DNA of 64,000 bases from NCBI RefSeq assembly GCF_048773025.1, contig NC_133547.1:6334001-6398000 (forward strand), written 5' to 3'. The stretch comes from Camelus bactrianus. Its lineage: Eukaryota; Chordata; Mammalia; Artiodactyla; Camelidae. The notes beneath the pieces were generated by a model, which had not been told where the DNA came from, ran no database searches, and saw only the letters and a list, made by a program, of their open reading frames with translations. Shown here in pieces: positions 17,861-27,718 of this stretch (positions are counted from its first letter, which is position 1; every line of letters begins with the position of its first letter). A program made the position numbers and the translations under genes.

Positions 17861-20800
17861 CACACACATATACATAGTGGAATACTACTAAGCCATAAAA
17901 AGAAAAATAATGCCATTTGCTGCAACATGGGTGGAACTGGAGATCATCATTCTATGTGAGGTAAGACAGAAAGAAAGAAAAATACCATATGATATCACTT
18001 GTTTGTGGAATCTAAAAAAAGACACAAATGAACTTATTACAAAACAGAAACAGACTCACAGACGTAGAAAATGAACTTGTGGTTACCAGGGTGGGGTACC
18101 AGGGTAGAAGGGGGTGGGAAGGGATAAATTGGGAGTTTGAGATTTGCAGATACTAACTACTATATATAAAATAGATAAACAACAAGTTTATACTGTATAG
18201 CATGGGGAACTATATTCAATATCTTATAGTAACCTATAATGAAAAAGAATATGAAAATGAATATATGTATGTATATACATTATGCTGTACACCAGAAATT
18301 GACACATTGTAAAGTGACTATACTTCAATTAAAAAAACAAAAAAAACAAAAAAACCTTCTGTTTAAATAGCCAGGTTTCTTTGTTACAGCAGCCCTAGCA
18401 AACTAACACAAACACACATGCTCACATATATAACTGGTAAACTGAATGAACTCTGTGGATTGTACTCATGTCAGTTTCCTGGTTTTGACATTGCACTATA
18501 ATTAATGTTACCAAGAAAAATGTAACACTGGGATGAAGGGTGTCTAGGACCTCCCTGTACCTTTCTTTGCCCTTTCCTATGAATCCAATGTAAAAAAGTT
18601 TTAAAAATAAAACAACCAGGGGAGTGGGTATAGCTCAGTGGTAAAGCACATGCTTAGCATGCACGAGGTCCTGGGCTCAATCCCCAGTGCCTCCATTAAA
18701 AATAATGCTAATAATAAAAAAATAAAACAACCAATAATATGCTAAAAATAACAAATATTAAACATCCTGAAAAAAAGTTAATTTACCTTTTTCTTTTTAA
18801 CTTTTTTTAACATGTCTACAAGAACATTTGCACTCAAATATATGGCTCTCTTTCTATTTCTATGGACTAGAAGTGCCTCAGAGAAACAGGCAGGGATGGT
18901 TGTTTCCTTCTCAGAGATGGGTAAACTGAGGCCCAGAGGGGAATGAACTTGGGAAAACATGCCCAAAGTCACACAGCTCATGAGAGCAGGGGGTAGTCTG
19001 GGGTGCCCTGGCAGAAGGGGTGAGGGGCTGTGAGGGGGGAAGGGAGGTGGGGCGGTGCGCTGGGGGCTGCTGGGAGCCTTTACCTGGCTGACACTGCAGC
19101 TCCAGGCACCTGGAGAAATTCCGGCGGGTGATCCAGGGCTTCAAGGCCACCAGCTGCTGGGAAGTGTCCTGCAGGAGGTGGGAGATGTTGGCCTGGACGA
19201 AGCGAAGACAGCTGGGGAGGGGCTGGGGGCAGGGGAGGGAGACGTCACCACCGCAGCACACCCGGCATCACTTCAGGTCAAGGGTGACGCCTGGGTCTCA
19301 GAGAGAGTTTGGACCCTTGCTCCCCCTGGTTGCTGGGGGAAGCATCCTTAGCAACTCCCAGGACAGGACCCAGTCAGACCTGGACCCAGAGGGAGTTTAG
19401 ATCACCTCCTTCTGGTTGTTAGAGGAGAGAACTCCTTAGCAAGACCCTTCCACTGGGCCTCAGAAATAAACTCAGAATTGGTGCATTGGGCCCAGACACC
19501 TCGCCATCCTCCTGCACTTAGAGAAGTGTTACTTCCCAGCATCGGGGGGGGGGGGGGCCGGCCCACTGGGACTGGGGTTCCTGCTCCACCTCCTTGGGGT
19601 TGCTCCAGTCAAAAGAAATCTCCAATAACGCCTAGCAGACCTCTGCTTCCAATCCCTAGGAAAACATCACACTCCCCGCACTTGTCTCCCAAGTTCAGGG
19701 CTGACCTGGAAGGCACATGAGGTGACAAAGTATATCTCGGTGTTGACAGCCTCCAGTAGGTCTTGCAGCTGGGACCCAGCCACCGTCTTGAGCCGTCCCA
19801 TCCAGCGCTGGGCCAGGACGAGGCGCCAGAAGGCCCCACAGAGCTCGTCCTGTGGAAAGACAGCCCTGGCGCTGGGTCCCGTGGGTGGAGGAGGCTGGGG
19901 GCTTGGACAGGTGGGGCTAGGAGAAAGAGAGGTTTGCGGGCAGGGACTCCAGGGTCCCAGGGGAGGAGGGGGCCCGGTAGGCACACTAGCCCTGTCCCCT
20001 AAGGGGTGATGAATCTAGAATCTCTCCTTCCCACCTCCATCCCAGGCCCCTCCCTTCTGTGACTCACGTCTTGCAGGTTGGTGGCCACAGTGACTGGGTA
20101 ATCGTGAAGCAAGTAGTCAGACTGCGGGAGAAAATGGGGTCAGCCTAGCTGCAAACAGGAGGAAATAGAACTCCTGGGACCCAGAGAGAGGGGGACAGGG
20201 ACTCAGAGATGGGGGGTGGGGGTACCTAGAGAAAGGGATGGGGGGCGGATACTCAGAGAGAGGGGGACAAGGAGACACAGAGACAGAGCCCTAGACAAGG
20301 GGAACTCAGACCCAGAGGCAGAACCTGGGCTCAGAATGGGAGCGGGGAAACTCACAAGCTTGCGGATGGTGCTGTTGAAGGTGGAGGAGATGGGGCTGTG
20401 GCGAAAGGAGCAGTCCTGGGTCCTGGAGAGGCTAGGGCTGAGCAGCAGCAGCAGCAGCAGGGAGGTCTGCGGGCGGGCGCGGGGCGGGGGCGGCCCTCTG
20501 TTGGCTCCACACACGATCCCCTCTCTCGGTGAGGGTCCCCCCTCCAGCCCCCTCTTCCTTCTTTCCTCTTTCTCCTTTCCCCCCCGCTCATTCCATCGCG
20601 CCCACTTCGCGGCCCCTCCTCCGTTTGGCCCCCGTGTCTCTGACAATCTTTCCCTGAATCTCTCTCTGCCCCGGTCGGGTCTTGAGCAGTTTTCACCCGC
20701 CTCTGCTCCACCTGTCTCGCTCCCCATCGTCCCAACTTGGCCATCTCTCTCGGTTTCCACCCGGGACTTTCTCACCTCTGCCCAGCCTTCTGCTGTCCAT

Positions 20801-21211
20801 GCTCATCTCTCCTGTTTCTCCCTCCTGGGTCCTATCAGCTCCTCCGTTTGTACCCACCTCGCTGTTTCTTCCCCTGACCCCTATCCATCTCCTCCCTCTC
20901 TCCCCATCCATCTCCCTTACCTTTGTCCATCCCCTCCACCCCGTCACCCCATCCCTGTCCATCTCCTCTCACATCTGTCCACTCCAACTCTGTCCAGCAC
21001 CTCCAACCCTGTCACCCCACTTCTGTTCATCTCCCCCACCCCTGTCCACTCCACCCCTGTCTACCTCCCCCAGCCCTGTCCCCTTCACCCCTGCCCGCCC
21101 CATCTCTGTCCATCTCCCCCATCTCTGTCCATCTCCCCTCTCTGCCTTTCCCCCACCTTATCCCTCAGGGATACGCACAGTTGGGTTCCAGGCTGGCGCC
21201 AGCACTATCAT
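15007..21211 (-). CDS. FLT3LG: FMS-like tyrosine kinase 3 ligand (Flt3 ligand)
   Basis: Type I membrane cytokine that activates FLT3 on haematopoietic progenitors and dendritic-cell precursors. Minus-strand coding exons: 21179-21211 ([11 protein letters not shown]), 20356-20466 (poly-Leu signal core, then [13 protein letters not shown]), 20068-20121, 19706-19849, 19084-19222 and 15138-15322, giving 222 codons in frame. All six cytokine cysteines are present (in DCSF, ELCG, TSCAF, PSCLRF, SRCLEL, LQCQ). The 15138-15322 exon encodes the stalk, a Leu-rich membrane segment and the basic stop-transfer HRRRRQR. The last coding piece aligns at about 15007-15067 (DPQEVLSL, human SPQDLLLVEH), but the stop equivalent to human is out of frame; the unspliced frame runs on to a TAG at 14834. 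Tail end is therefore uncertain. The upstream non-coding first exon was not pinned down. Confidence 0.95.
15733..15856 (-). mobile_element. Camelid tRNA-Ala SINE in FLT3LG intron
   Basis: Reverse complement shows GGGTATATCTCAGTAGTAGAGC, GCATGATGTCCTGGG (in part) and GGTTCAAACCCCGG, followed by an A-rich tail on the low-coordinate side. Confidence 0.85.
16160..16294 (-). mobile_element. Camelid tRNA-Ala SINE with target-site duplication
   Basis: Reverse complement has the SINE head, B box GGTTCAATCCCCAG and tail. It is flanked by a near-perfect direct repeat, CACCCTGTTTTATTTC at 16144-16159 and CACCCTGTTTTAATTT at 16295-16310, the expected L1-driven target duplication. Confidence 0.88.
17656..18355 (+). 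mobile_element. 5'-truncated L1 (ORF2 3' end and 3'UTR) inserted in MLT1
   Basis: Begins within the distal ORF2 region encoding [10 protein letters not shown]-like sequence, includes the segment equivalent to [12 protein letters not shown], then a 3'UTR and an A-rich tail at 18326-18355. A (TG)n tract lies inside at 17830-17860. Too short to code for L1 proteins. Confidence 0.85.
17830..17872. repeat. (TG)n microsatellite followed by (CA)n
   Basis: About 14 TG units run into TATACACACACA, so the two halves are partly self-complementary. It sits inside the L1 at the spot where other L1 copies have TGTGTATATA-like sequence, so it likely expanded from that. Confidence 0.9.
18619..18717 (+). mobile_element. 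Camelid tRNA-Ala SINE, well preserved, with long TSD
   Basis: Plus-strand copy starting GGGGAGTGGGTATAGCTCAG (A box), then GCATGCTTAGCATGCACGAG (first part; AGC anticodon context of tRNA-Ala), B box GGCTCAATCCCCAG and an A-rich tail. Flanked by a 16-bp direct repeat AAAAATAAAACAACCA at 18603-18618 and 18718-18733 with no mismatch, which suggests a fairly recent insertion. Confidence 0.92.
19327..19446. repeat. Two GGTTGCT...TTAGCAA inverted motifs in FLT3LG intron 5
   Basis: GGTTGCTGGGGGAAGCATCC (then TTAGCAAC) at 19328-19355 and GGTTGTTAGAGGAGAGAACT (then CCTTAGCAA) at 19413-19443 are two copies of an imperfect palindrome also found several times in ALDH16A1 intron 16. Confidence 0.7.
20780..21160. 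repeat. Degenerate pyrimidine-rich minisatellite in FLT3LG intron
   Basis: Plus strand carries many imperfect copies of CCATCTCC and CCCTGTCCA-type units (for example CATCTCTGTCCATCTCCCCC repeated near 21100-21140). It lies in the intron between the start-codon exon and the signal-peptide exon. The repeat keeps several frames open on the plus strand, which is not evidence of coding. Confidence 0.8.
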
Positions 21212-22029
21212 TTCTGCCGGGGGCCCCTCATGCCTGTGGCCGGATCTTGGAAGGGACAGAAGAGCGAGTCTCGGACCTCCACACCCCAGCCCCTTCCTCC
21301 TCGCCCGCCCCTTCACCTCCCCGCCCCTCCCTGGGTCCTTTGATGTGGCTAAGTTTCCGCCTCCTACTCTGTAGGGCTTCCTGCGTGAGCCACAGTTACG
21401 GTGAAAACTCCTCATCTCCCCTTCTAAGAACTCCGACGTCCGGTGCCCAGAATCCTCCCCAGGCCAGAGACCCAGGGACCCGACCCCCACCCCTCTCCAT
21501 TCAGCTCCAGGAGGGGGACCTTGGCTCCGCCCTTCGGGGACCCAGAGCCCATGTCTCCTCACGCACCAGGCTTGCCCCAGCTGGGTGTGGAAGGGGTCGC
21601 GCCGGGTGACAGACGGAGATCGAAAGTGAAAGGAAATTTTGGGGGGAAATAGGGAGCTGGGGTGGATCTGGCTGGTGCAAGGGGCGCCACCTGGTGGTGA
21701 CAGGTGGCAGCTGACGCCGTGGAGAGCGCCTCAGCGGAACTTGGGCTCAAAAGGGCTGTGGTTGGGTTGACCCCCGCGGTGGGACACAGAGAATCGGGAG
21801 CTAGGGCTCCAATGCGTATCTGTCTCCATCTAGAACCAGCGCACACAGGGCAAGAAGGAGGTCACCCTGAGTCCTTACTCTTTGCCTTGAAATCCCGCCC
21901 CCCCTACCCGTTACCTTCCACATTAAGATTAGTGGTAGTTTCATACTTTCCGGTGCTCAGCTTGTGACTTTCTGCCTCTCACTGCCCACTGACAGTCCAG
22001 TTTGTCATCAAATTTGTCGGCCGACCATC

Positions 22030-22820
22030 AAAATGTATCCAGAATCTGGCCATGTCCCATCCTCCCCCACTGCCATCACCAAGGGCTGCTGCCACCACCA
22101 TCTCCCACCTAAGTACCTCTGTTCCCCACTCACATCCCCAGCCTCCTGCCTCAGCTCTCACTCACTAGACTGTTCTCCATATGCAGCCCGAGGAAGCCTG
22201 TGAAGACCTAAGTGTGTCAGATGCCAGGGGAGGGTTTGGAGCAGAGGAGGGATGTGATTCATTTAACACAGGATTACATCCCTCCTCTGCTCCAAACCCT
22301 TCTCTGGCACCTGCCACACAAATCCAAGTCTTCACTGTGGCCTACACAGACCCACAGGATCTGGTCCTGTCCCCTGTCTGCCCTCACCTCCCACCTCTCT
22401 CCAATCCAGCCATGCTGGCCTTCTCAATGTGTCAGAGGCAGGCACACTCCTGCCCCAGGGCCTTTGCACTGGCCGCTCTCTCAGCCTGGAATGCCCTTCC
22501 CCCAGATACCTACGTGGCTCAATCCCTATCTCATTCAGGTCTTTGCCCAAGTACATGAGGTGAAGCCTCCCTCGACCACCCTTTTTCAAATTGCATCCCC
22601 TCCCAACACTCCGACTCATGTCTGTTTCGCTGTCTCCCTTATCACTTATCACCTTCTGACATATCATTGCAGTTGACTGATCTTTATTGTAGGTTGTCCC
22701 CATTAGGACATCAGCACCAGGAAGGCTGCGGTGTTTGTGTACCCTGCTGGATTTCTGGCATCTACAGCTGTATCTGGCTCACAGCAAGTGTTCAATCCTG
22801 TGTTAAATGAATGAACAATG
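22030..22820 (+). mobile_element. L2 LINE relic with internal inverted duplication
   Basis: The stretch follows the L2 3' half: CACCACCATCTCCCACCT, TGTTCTCCATATGCAGCC, CCTCCTCTGCTCCAAACCC, CAGGGCCTTTGCACTGGCC, CTGGAATGCCCTTCCCCCAG, and the closing AGTGTTCAAT and AATGAATGAA. It is interrupted at 22219-22272 by an inverted copy of its own next segment. Other L2-like pieces lie near 12520-12600, 25590-25700, 43660-44050 (antisense) and 46280-46620. Confidence 0.75.
22218..22313. other. 41-bp imperfect hairpin (foldback) inside L2
   Basis: Arm 22218-22258 and arm 22273-22313 are reverse complements over 41 positions with four differences; the loop is 14 nt. Twenty-five consecutive central positions (AGGGTTTGGAGCAGAGGAGG and on) pair perfectly. 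In a plus-strand transcript three of the four differences would be G:U wobble pairs. Outer flanks add a few pairs (GTGTG with CACAC). The overall size, about 96 nt, resembles a pre-miRNA. No expression evidence is available from sequence. Confidence 0.8.
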
Positions 22821-23060
22821 GGAGCCCGGCCTTCTTCCTTCAGCGTTCTTGTTGTACGTTGGGGAATGCATCTGGTCTCTGGCTCTGTTTCCTGGGAGAC
22901 AACCTCAAAATCCTTGGAATTTCCAGATAATTGATAGGAGTGTCTTTGGTATTCATGGGGGGCCCCCTGACCACACCTGAATTTATGCTAATGAGGTGAC
23001 TCAGGATGGGGACTGGTCAGGACCTGAAAGACCAGTCAGGGGATTAGAGGGGTGGGGCTT

Positions 23061-23164
23061 TTTTTTTTTTTTTTAATTGAAGTACAGTCAGTTACAATGT
23101 GTTAATTTCTGGTGTACGGCACAATGTCCCAGTCATGCATATAGATAAATTCCTTTTCATATTC
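23061..23164 (-). mobile_element. Short L1 3'-end fragment
   Basis: Starts with a T run (poly-A tail of a minus-strand copy) and continues AATTGAAGTACAGTCAGTTA, L1 3'UTR sequence. A short repeat TGGGGCTTT on both sides (about 23053 and 23176) may be its target duplication. Confidence 0.75.
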
Positions 23165-23326
23165 TTTAGAGGCATGGGGCTTTGAGGCACAAGACCGCTC
23201 ACCTCCAACCTCCTGGGAAGGGAAGGAAGGCTAGGGATTGAGTTCAATCTCTGTCTCCATCTTCAAGTGGCTTTTTCCTCTTCTCACTGTGTCCTCTGTT
23301 TATCTCTTGTAAGGAAACTTGAATTT

Positions 23327-25414
23327 TTATTTATTCATTCATTCTATTTATTTTATTAAAAATTTTAAAATGGAAGGATAGTTGGTTAACAATGTTGTGT
23401 TAGTTTCTGGTGTTTGTTTTCTATGTGAGTCTGTTTTCGTTTTGTAAATAAGCTCATTTCCCTCTCTCTCTTTTTTTAGATTCTACATATAACTGATATC
23501 ATATGGTACTTTTCTTTCTCTTTCTGGCTTACTTCACTTAGGATGACAACTTCCAGGTCCATTCATGCTGCTGCAGATGGCACTATTTTATTCTCTTTTA
23601 TGGCTAGGTAGTATTCCACTGTGTATTTATACCATAACTTCTTTTTTTGTTTGTTTTTATTTCCATTGCTCTAGGAGACAGATTAAAAAAAAATATGGCT
23701 GCGATTTATGTCAGAGCGTTCTGCCTATGTTTTCCTCTAGGAGTTTTATAGTATCTGGTCTTACATTTAGGTCTTTAATCCATCTTGAGTTTATATTTGT
23801 ATATGGTGTTGGAGAATGTTCTAATTTCATTCTTTTACATGTAGCTGTCCAGTTTTCCCAGCACCACTTATTAAAGAGACTGTCTTTTCTCCACTGTATA
23901 TTCTTGCCTCCTTTGTTGTAGACTAATGTTGTGGATTTATTTCTGGACTTTCTATCCTATTCCATTGATATATGTGTCTGTTTTTTGTGTCAGTACCATA
24001 CTGTTTTGATTATTATAGCTTTGTAGTATAGTCTGAAGCCAGGGAGCATGATTCCTTCAGCTCCATTCTTTTGGCTTTGGGGTCTTTTGTGCTTTCGTAC
24101 AAATTAAAAATGTTTTTGCTCCAGTTTTATGAAAAATATCGTTGGCAATTTGATGGGGATTGCATTGAATCTGTATATTGCCTTGGGTAGTATGGCCATT
24201 TTAACAATATTGAGCCTTCCAATCCAAGAACACAGTACGTTTTTCCATCTGTCTGTGTCATCTTCAATTTCTTCCATCAGCGTCTTACAGCTTTTGGAGT
24301 ACAGGTCCTTTGCCTCTTTAGATAGGTTTACCCTAGGTATTTTATTCTTTTTGATGTGATGGTAAATGTGATTGTTTCCTTAATTTCTTTTCCTGCTATT
24401 TTGTTGTATAGAAATGCAACTGATTTCTCTATATTAATTCTTATATCCTGCAAGTTTACCAAATTCATTAATGAGCCCTAGTAGTTTTCTGGTAGCCTCT
24501 CTAGGATTTTACTTCTTCTTTTCCAATTTGGATTCCTTTTAGTTTTCTTCTGATTGCTGTGGCTAGGACTTCCAAAATGAGGTTGAATAAAAGTAGTGAG
24601 AGTAGACATCCTTGTCTTGTCCCTGATCTTAGAGGAAATGCTTTCAGCTTTTCACCACTGAGAATGTTAGCTGAGGGTTTGTCATATATGGCCTTTATTA
24701 TGTTGAGGTACGTTCCATCTATGCCCACTTTCTGGAGAGTTTTGATCATAAATGGATGTTGAACTTTATCAAAAGCTTTTTCTGCATCTATTGAGATGAT
24801 CAAAGGTTTTTATTGTTCAATTTGTTCATGTGGTATAACTTCTTTATCCAACCACCTGCCAATGGACATTTAGATTGTTTCTAGGTCTTGGCTATTGTAA
24901 ATCATGCTGCTGTGAACACTGGGGTGGGGCATTAGAGTTTTCTCCAGATACAGGCCCAAAAATGAGATTGCTGGATCGTATGGTAGGCTTATTTCTAGTT
25001 TTTATTTAAGGAATCTCCATACTGTTTTCCATAGAGGCTGCAGCAAACTACATTCCCAGCAACAGTGTAGGAGGGCTCCCTTTTCTCCTCATCCTCTCCA
25101 GCATTTATCGCTCGTGGACTTTTTAATAGTGGCCATTCTGATTAGTGTAAGGTGATACCTCACTGTAGTTTTGATTTGCATTTCTCTCATAATTAGCGAT
25201 ATTGAGCATATTTCACATGCCTATCAGCCATTTGTTATATCTTCATTGGAGAAATGTTTGTTTAGGTCTTCTGCTCACTTTTGGATTGGGTTTACGTTTT
25301 TGTTACTGAGTTGTATGAGCTGTTTTTATACTCTGGAAATTAAGCCCTTGTCAGTTGCATCCTTTGGAAATATTTTCTCCCATTCCATAGGTTGTCTTTT
25401 CATTTTGTTTACAG
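23327..25414 (-). mobile_element. 5'-truncated L1 bounded by 15-bp TSD, carrying a nested L1 fragment
   Basis: Minus-strand L1: 3'UTR at 23327-23500, then distal ORF2, resuming at 24846-25414 after an interruption. Direct repeats AGGAAACTTGAATTT (23312-23326) and AGGAAACTTGTATTT (25415-25429) flank it. The interruption at 23645-24834 is a second L1 piece. Neither can code for a complete ORF2 protein. Confidence 0.85.
23645..24834 (-). mobile_element. Nested L1 ORF2 reverse-transcriptase fragment
   Basis: Minus strand encodes recognisable reverse-transcriptase sequence: [32 protein letters not shown], and [20 protein letters not shown], with the stretch around 24501-24803 open. It is bracketed by an 11-bp repeat ATAACTTCTTT at 23634-23644 and 24835-24845 and begins with a T-rich run, as a reverse-oriented poly-A would. 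It lacks both the 5' half and the normal 3' end of an L1. Confidence 0.8.
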
Positions 25415-25711
25415 AGGAAACTTGTATTTAGACATAGTGTCACTTGGATAACCCAGGATATCTTATCTCGAGATCCTTAACTTAATTAAATCTGTTAAGA
25501 CTTTTTCCAAATAAGGTCACCTTCATATGTTTTGTGGGTGAGGATGTGGACATATCTTTTGGGGGCCACCACTGAAACCACTGGTTCCCCCAAAGCTGTT
25601 GCTCACCTCTGGACCTTTGCACATGTTGCTTCCTTTACCAGGGATGCTCTCCCCCAAAACACTTTTCTAACCTAATTAGATCCTCATCATCCTTCAAGAC
25701 TGGACACAACT

Positions 25712-27310
25712 GCTAACCATCAGGGAAATGCAAATTAGAATGACAATGAGATATTGCCTCACATCTGTTAGGATGGCTATTATCAGAAAGGCAGAAATAA
25801 ATGTTGGAGAGAGTGTGGAGAAAAGGGAACACTTATGCACTGTTGGTGGGAATATAAATTGGAACAGCTGCTATGGAAAAAGTTGTGCAGTTTCCTTAAA
25901 AAATAACAAATAGAACTACTTTGTGATCCAGCAATCCCACTTCTGAGTATTTATCCAAAGGAAATGAAATCAGGGTCTTAAAGAGTTATCTGCACTAGTT
26001 GTTCACTGGAGCAGTCAGTATTCACAATAGCCAAGATATGGGTACAACCTAAGTGTCCCTTGACAACTAGATAAAGAAGACATAGTCTATATACACAATG
26101 GAATATTAGTCAGCCAGGAAAAGAATGAAATTCTGCCATTTGCAACAACACAGATAAACCCAAGGGACATTATGGTAAGTGAAATTAGCCAAAGACAGAA
26201 ACTGTATCATCTCACACATGTGAGAGAACCAGAGAGTAAAATGGTCATTGCCAGCAGCTGGAGGGCAGGGGAACTGGAGAGATGTTGGTCAAAAAATACA
26301 AATTTTAGGTATAAGATGAATAAGTTCTCCTCCTGTACTGTTGGTGGGAATGTCAATTGGTGTAGCCATTATGGAGTTTCCTTAAAAAACTAAAAATAGA
26401 GTTATCCTATGACCCAGCAATCCCACTCCTGGGCATATATCCGAAGAAAACTCTAATTTGAAAAGACACATGCCCCTCAATGTTCACAGCAGACCTGTTT
26501 ACAATAACCAAGGCATGGAAGCAACCTCAGTGTCCATTGACAGATGACTGGATAAAGATGTGGTATACATACACAAGGGAATACTCCTCAGCCATAGAAG
26601 AAAAATGAAGGTTATTTGCAGCAACATGGATGGACCTAGAGATGATCATATTGAGTGAAGTAAGTCAGACAAAGACAAATATCATATGATATCACTTATG
26701 TGTGGAATCTTTAAAAAGTGATACAAATTCTATTTATAAACCAAGTCAGACTCATGGACATAGAAAACAAACTATGGTTACCAAAGGAGAAAGGATGGGG
26801 AGGGGTAAATTAGGGGCTGGGGATTAATCGACACACGTTACTATATATAAAAATAAGTAACAAGGACCTACTGTAGTAGCACAGGGAACTATATTCAGTT
26901 TCTTGTAATAACTTATAATGGAAAAGAATCTGAAAAGAAAAAATATATATGTCTACATATAACTGAATCATTTTGCCATACACCTGAAACTAACATTGTA
27001 AATCAACTACACTTCAATAAAAATTTTTTAAAAAATGAGTAAGTTCTGAGAATCTAATGTACAGCATGGTGACTCTAGTTAACAATACCTTATTGTATAC
27101 CTGGAAGTGGTTGAGAGGAGATCTTAAGTGTTCTCACCATCAATGAAAAAGGTAAATATGTGAGGGGACGGATGTGATAATTAACTTGATTGCTATGATC
27201 ATTTCACATTGCATATGCATATGAAATCACTGTGTTGCACACCTTAGAAAATCAAATTGTAGAACTGAAATGCATACAATTTTTGCCAATCATACCTCCA
27301 TAAAGCTGGG
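25712..27310 (+). mobile_element. Old L1M-type element, split by a younger L1
   Basis: Plus-strand distal ORF2 (GGAAATGCAAATTAGAATGA, CACTGTTGGTGGGAAT-like) runs to 26328 and resumes at 27048 with the L1M 3'UTR (CTAATGTACAGCATGGTGAC, ATCTTAAGTGTTCTCACC). It ends with AAAGCTGGGGG-like sequence near 27310. Highly diverged. Confidence 0.8.
26329..27034 (+). mobile_element. Younger 5'-truncated L1 inserted in the L1M element
   Basis: Runs from ORF2 distal sequence (TACTGTTGGTGGGAATGTCA) through the 3'UTR to an A-rich tail at about 27020-27034. It is flanked by ATGAATAAGTTCT (26316-26328) and ATGAGTAAGTTCT (27035-27047), a 13-bp target duplication with one mismatch. Confidence 0.88.
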
Positions 27311-27589
27311 GGAAAATTCAGTGAAGATGACACCTTCTTTGGGAAGATTCCTGCCACCTCTCTTGCTCTCACCTCACACACAGACACACACACATTCAAG
27401 TTCAGAAGGGTGTCTTTGGGCCCCCAGACCACCCTGAGCTGCTTCTACTGTTACACAATTCTACATGTCACCTGCAGTTATGTCTGTGTGTCTTTCAACC
27501 AGATCTGAGCCTACCCCTCTTCTGCTCACAGACCTTCTATGGCTCCCTAGTGCCCTTGAGACAAATTCCCAGCCCCTGCCAATACATTG

Positions 27590-27718
27590 GTTTTTAGCTC
27601 AGTGAGACTCATTTCAGACTTCTGACCTCCAGAACTGTAAGACAACACATCTGCATTGATTTATTTAAGCCACTAATTTTGTGGTACTTGTTACAGCACT
27701 GACTGGAAAGAATACACC
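27590..27718 (+). mobile_element. MaLR-type LTR 3' end relic
   Basis: Shows the typical MaLR LTR ending: TGACCTCCAGAACTGTAAGA, TTATTTAAGCCACTAATTTT and GTGGTACTTGTTACAGCA. It is an old broken solo fragment with no coding content. Confidence 0.6.

Larger units (their letters stand above)
17340..18412 (+). mobile_element. MLT1-type LTR relic (ERVL-MaLR), split by an L1
   Basis: The first part (17340-17655) reads like an MLT1 solo LTR (TGAATTGTGCCCCTCAAAAT, TGGGCCCTAATCCAATATGA). The last part (18356-18412, ending GCAGCCCTAGCAAACTAACA) continues the same LTR after an L1 inserted at about 17656-18355. It is an old, broken, non-coding fossil shared across placental mammals as a family; I see no internal retroviral genes. 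Confidence 0.8.

Noticed and set aside
18619-18690. A genuine tRNA-Ala gene
   Set aside because: The tRNA-like head continues into the SINE tail, cloverleaf arms are imperfect, and it has target duplications.
20216-21343. 375-codon open frame on the plus strand across FLT3LG introns
   Set aside because: It overlaps FLT3LG coding exons on the opposite strand and a CCATCTCC/CTGTCC repeat with few stops; composition is Pro/Ser/Leu repeat with no domain.
24501-24803. Reverse-transcriptase frame as a host gene
   Set aside because: It is L1 ORF2 sequence inside a truncated nested insertion.
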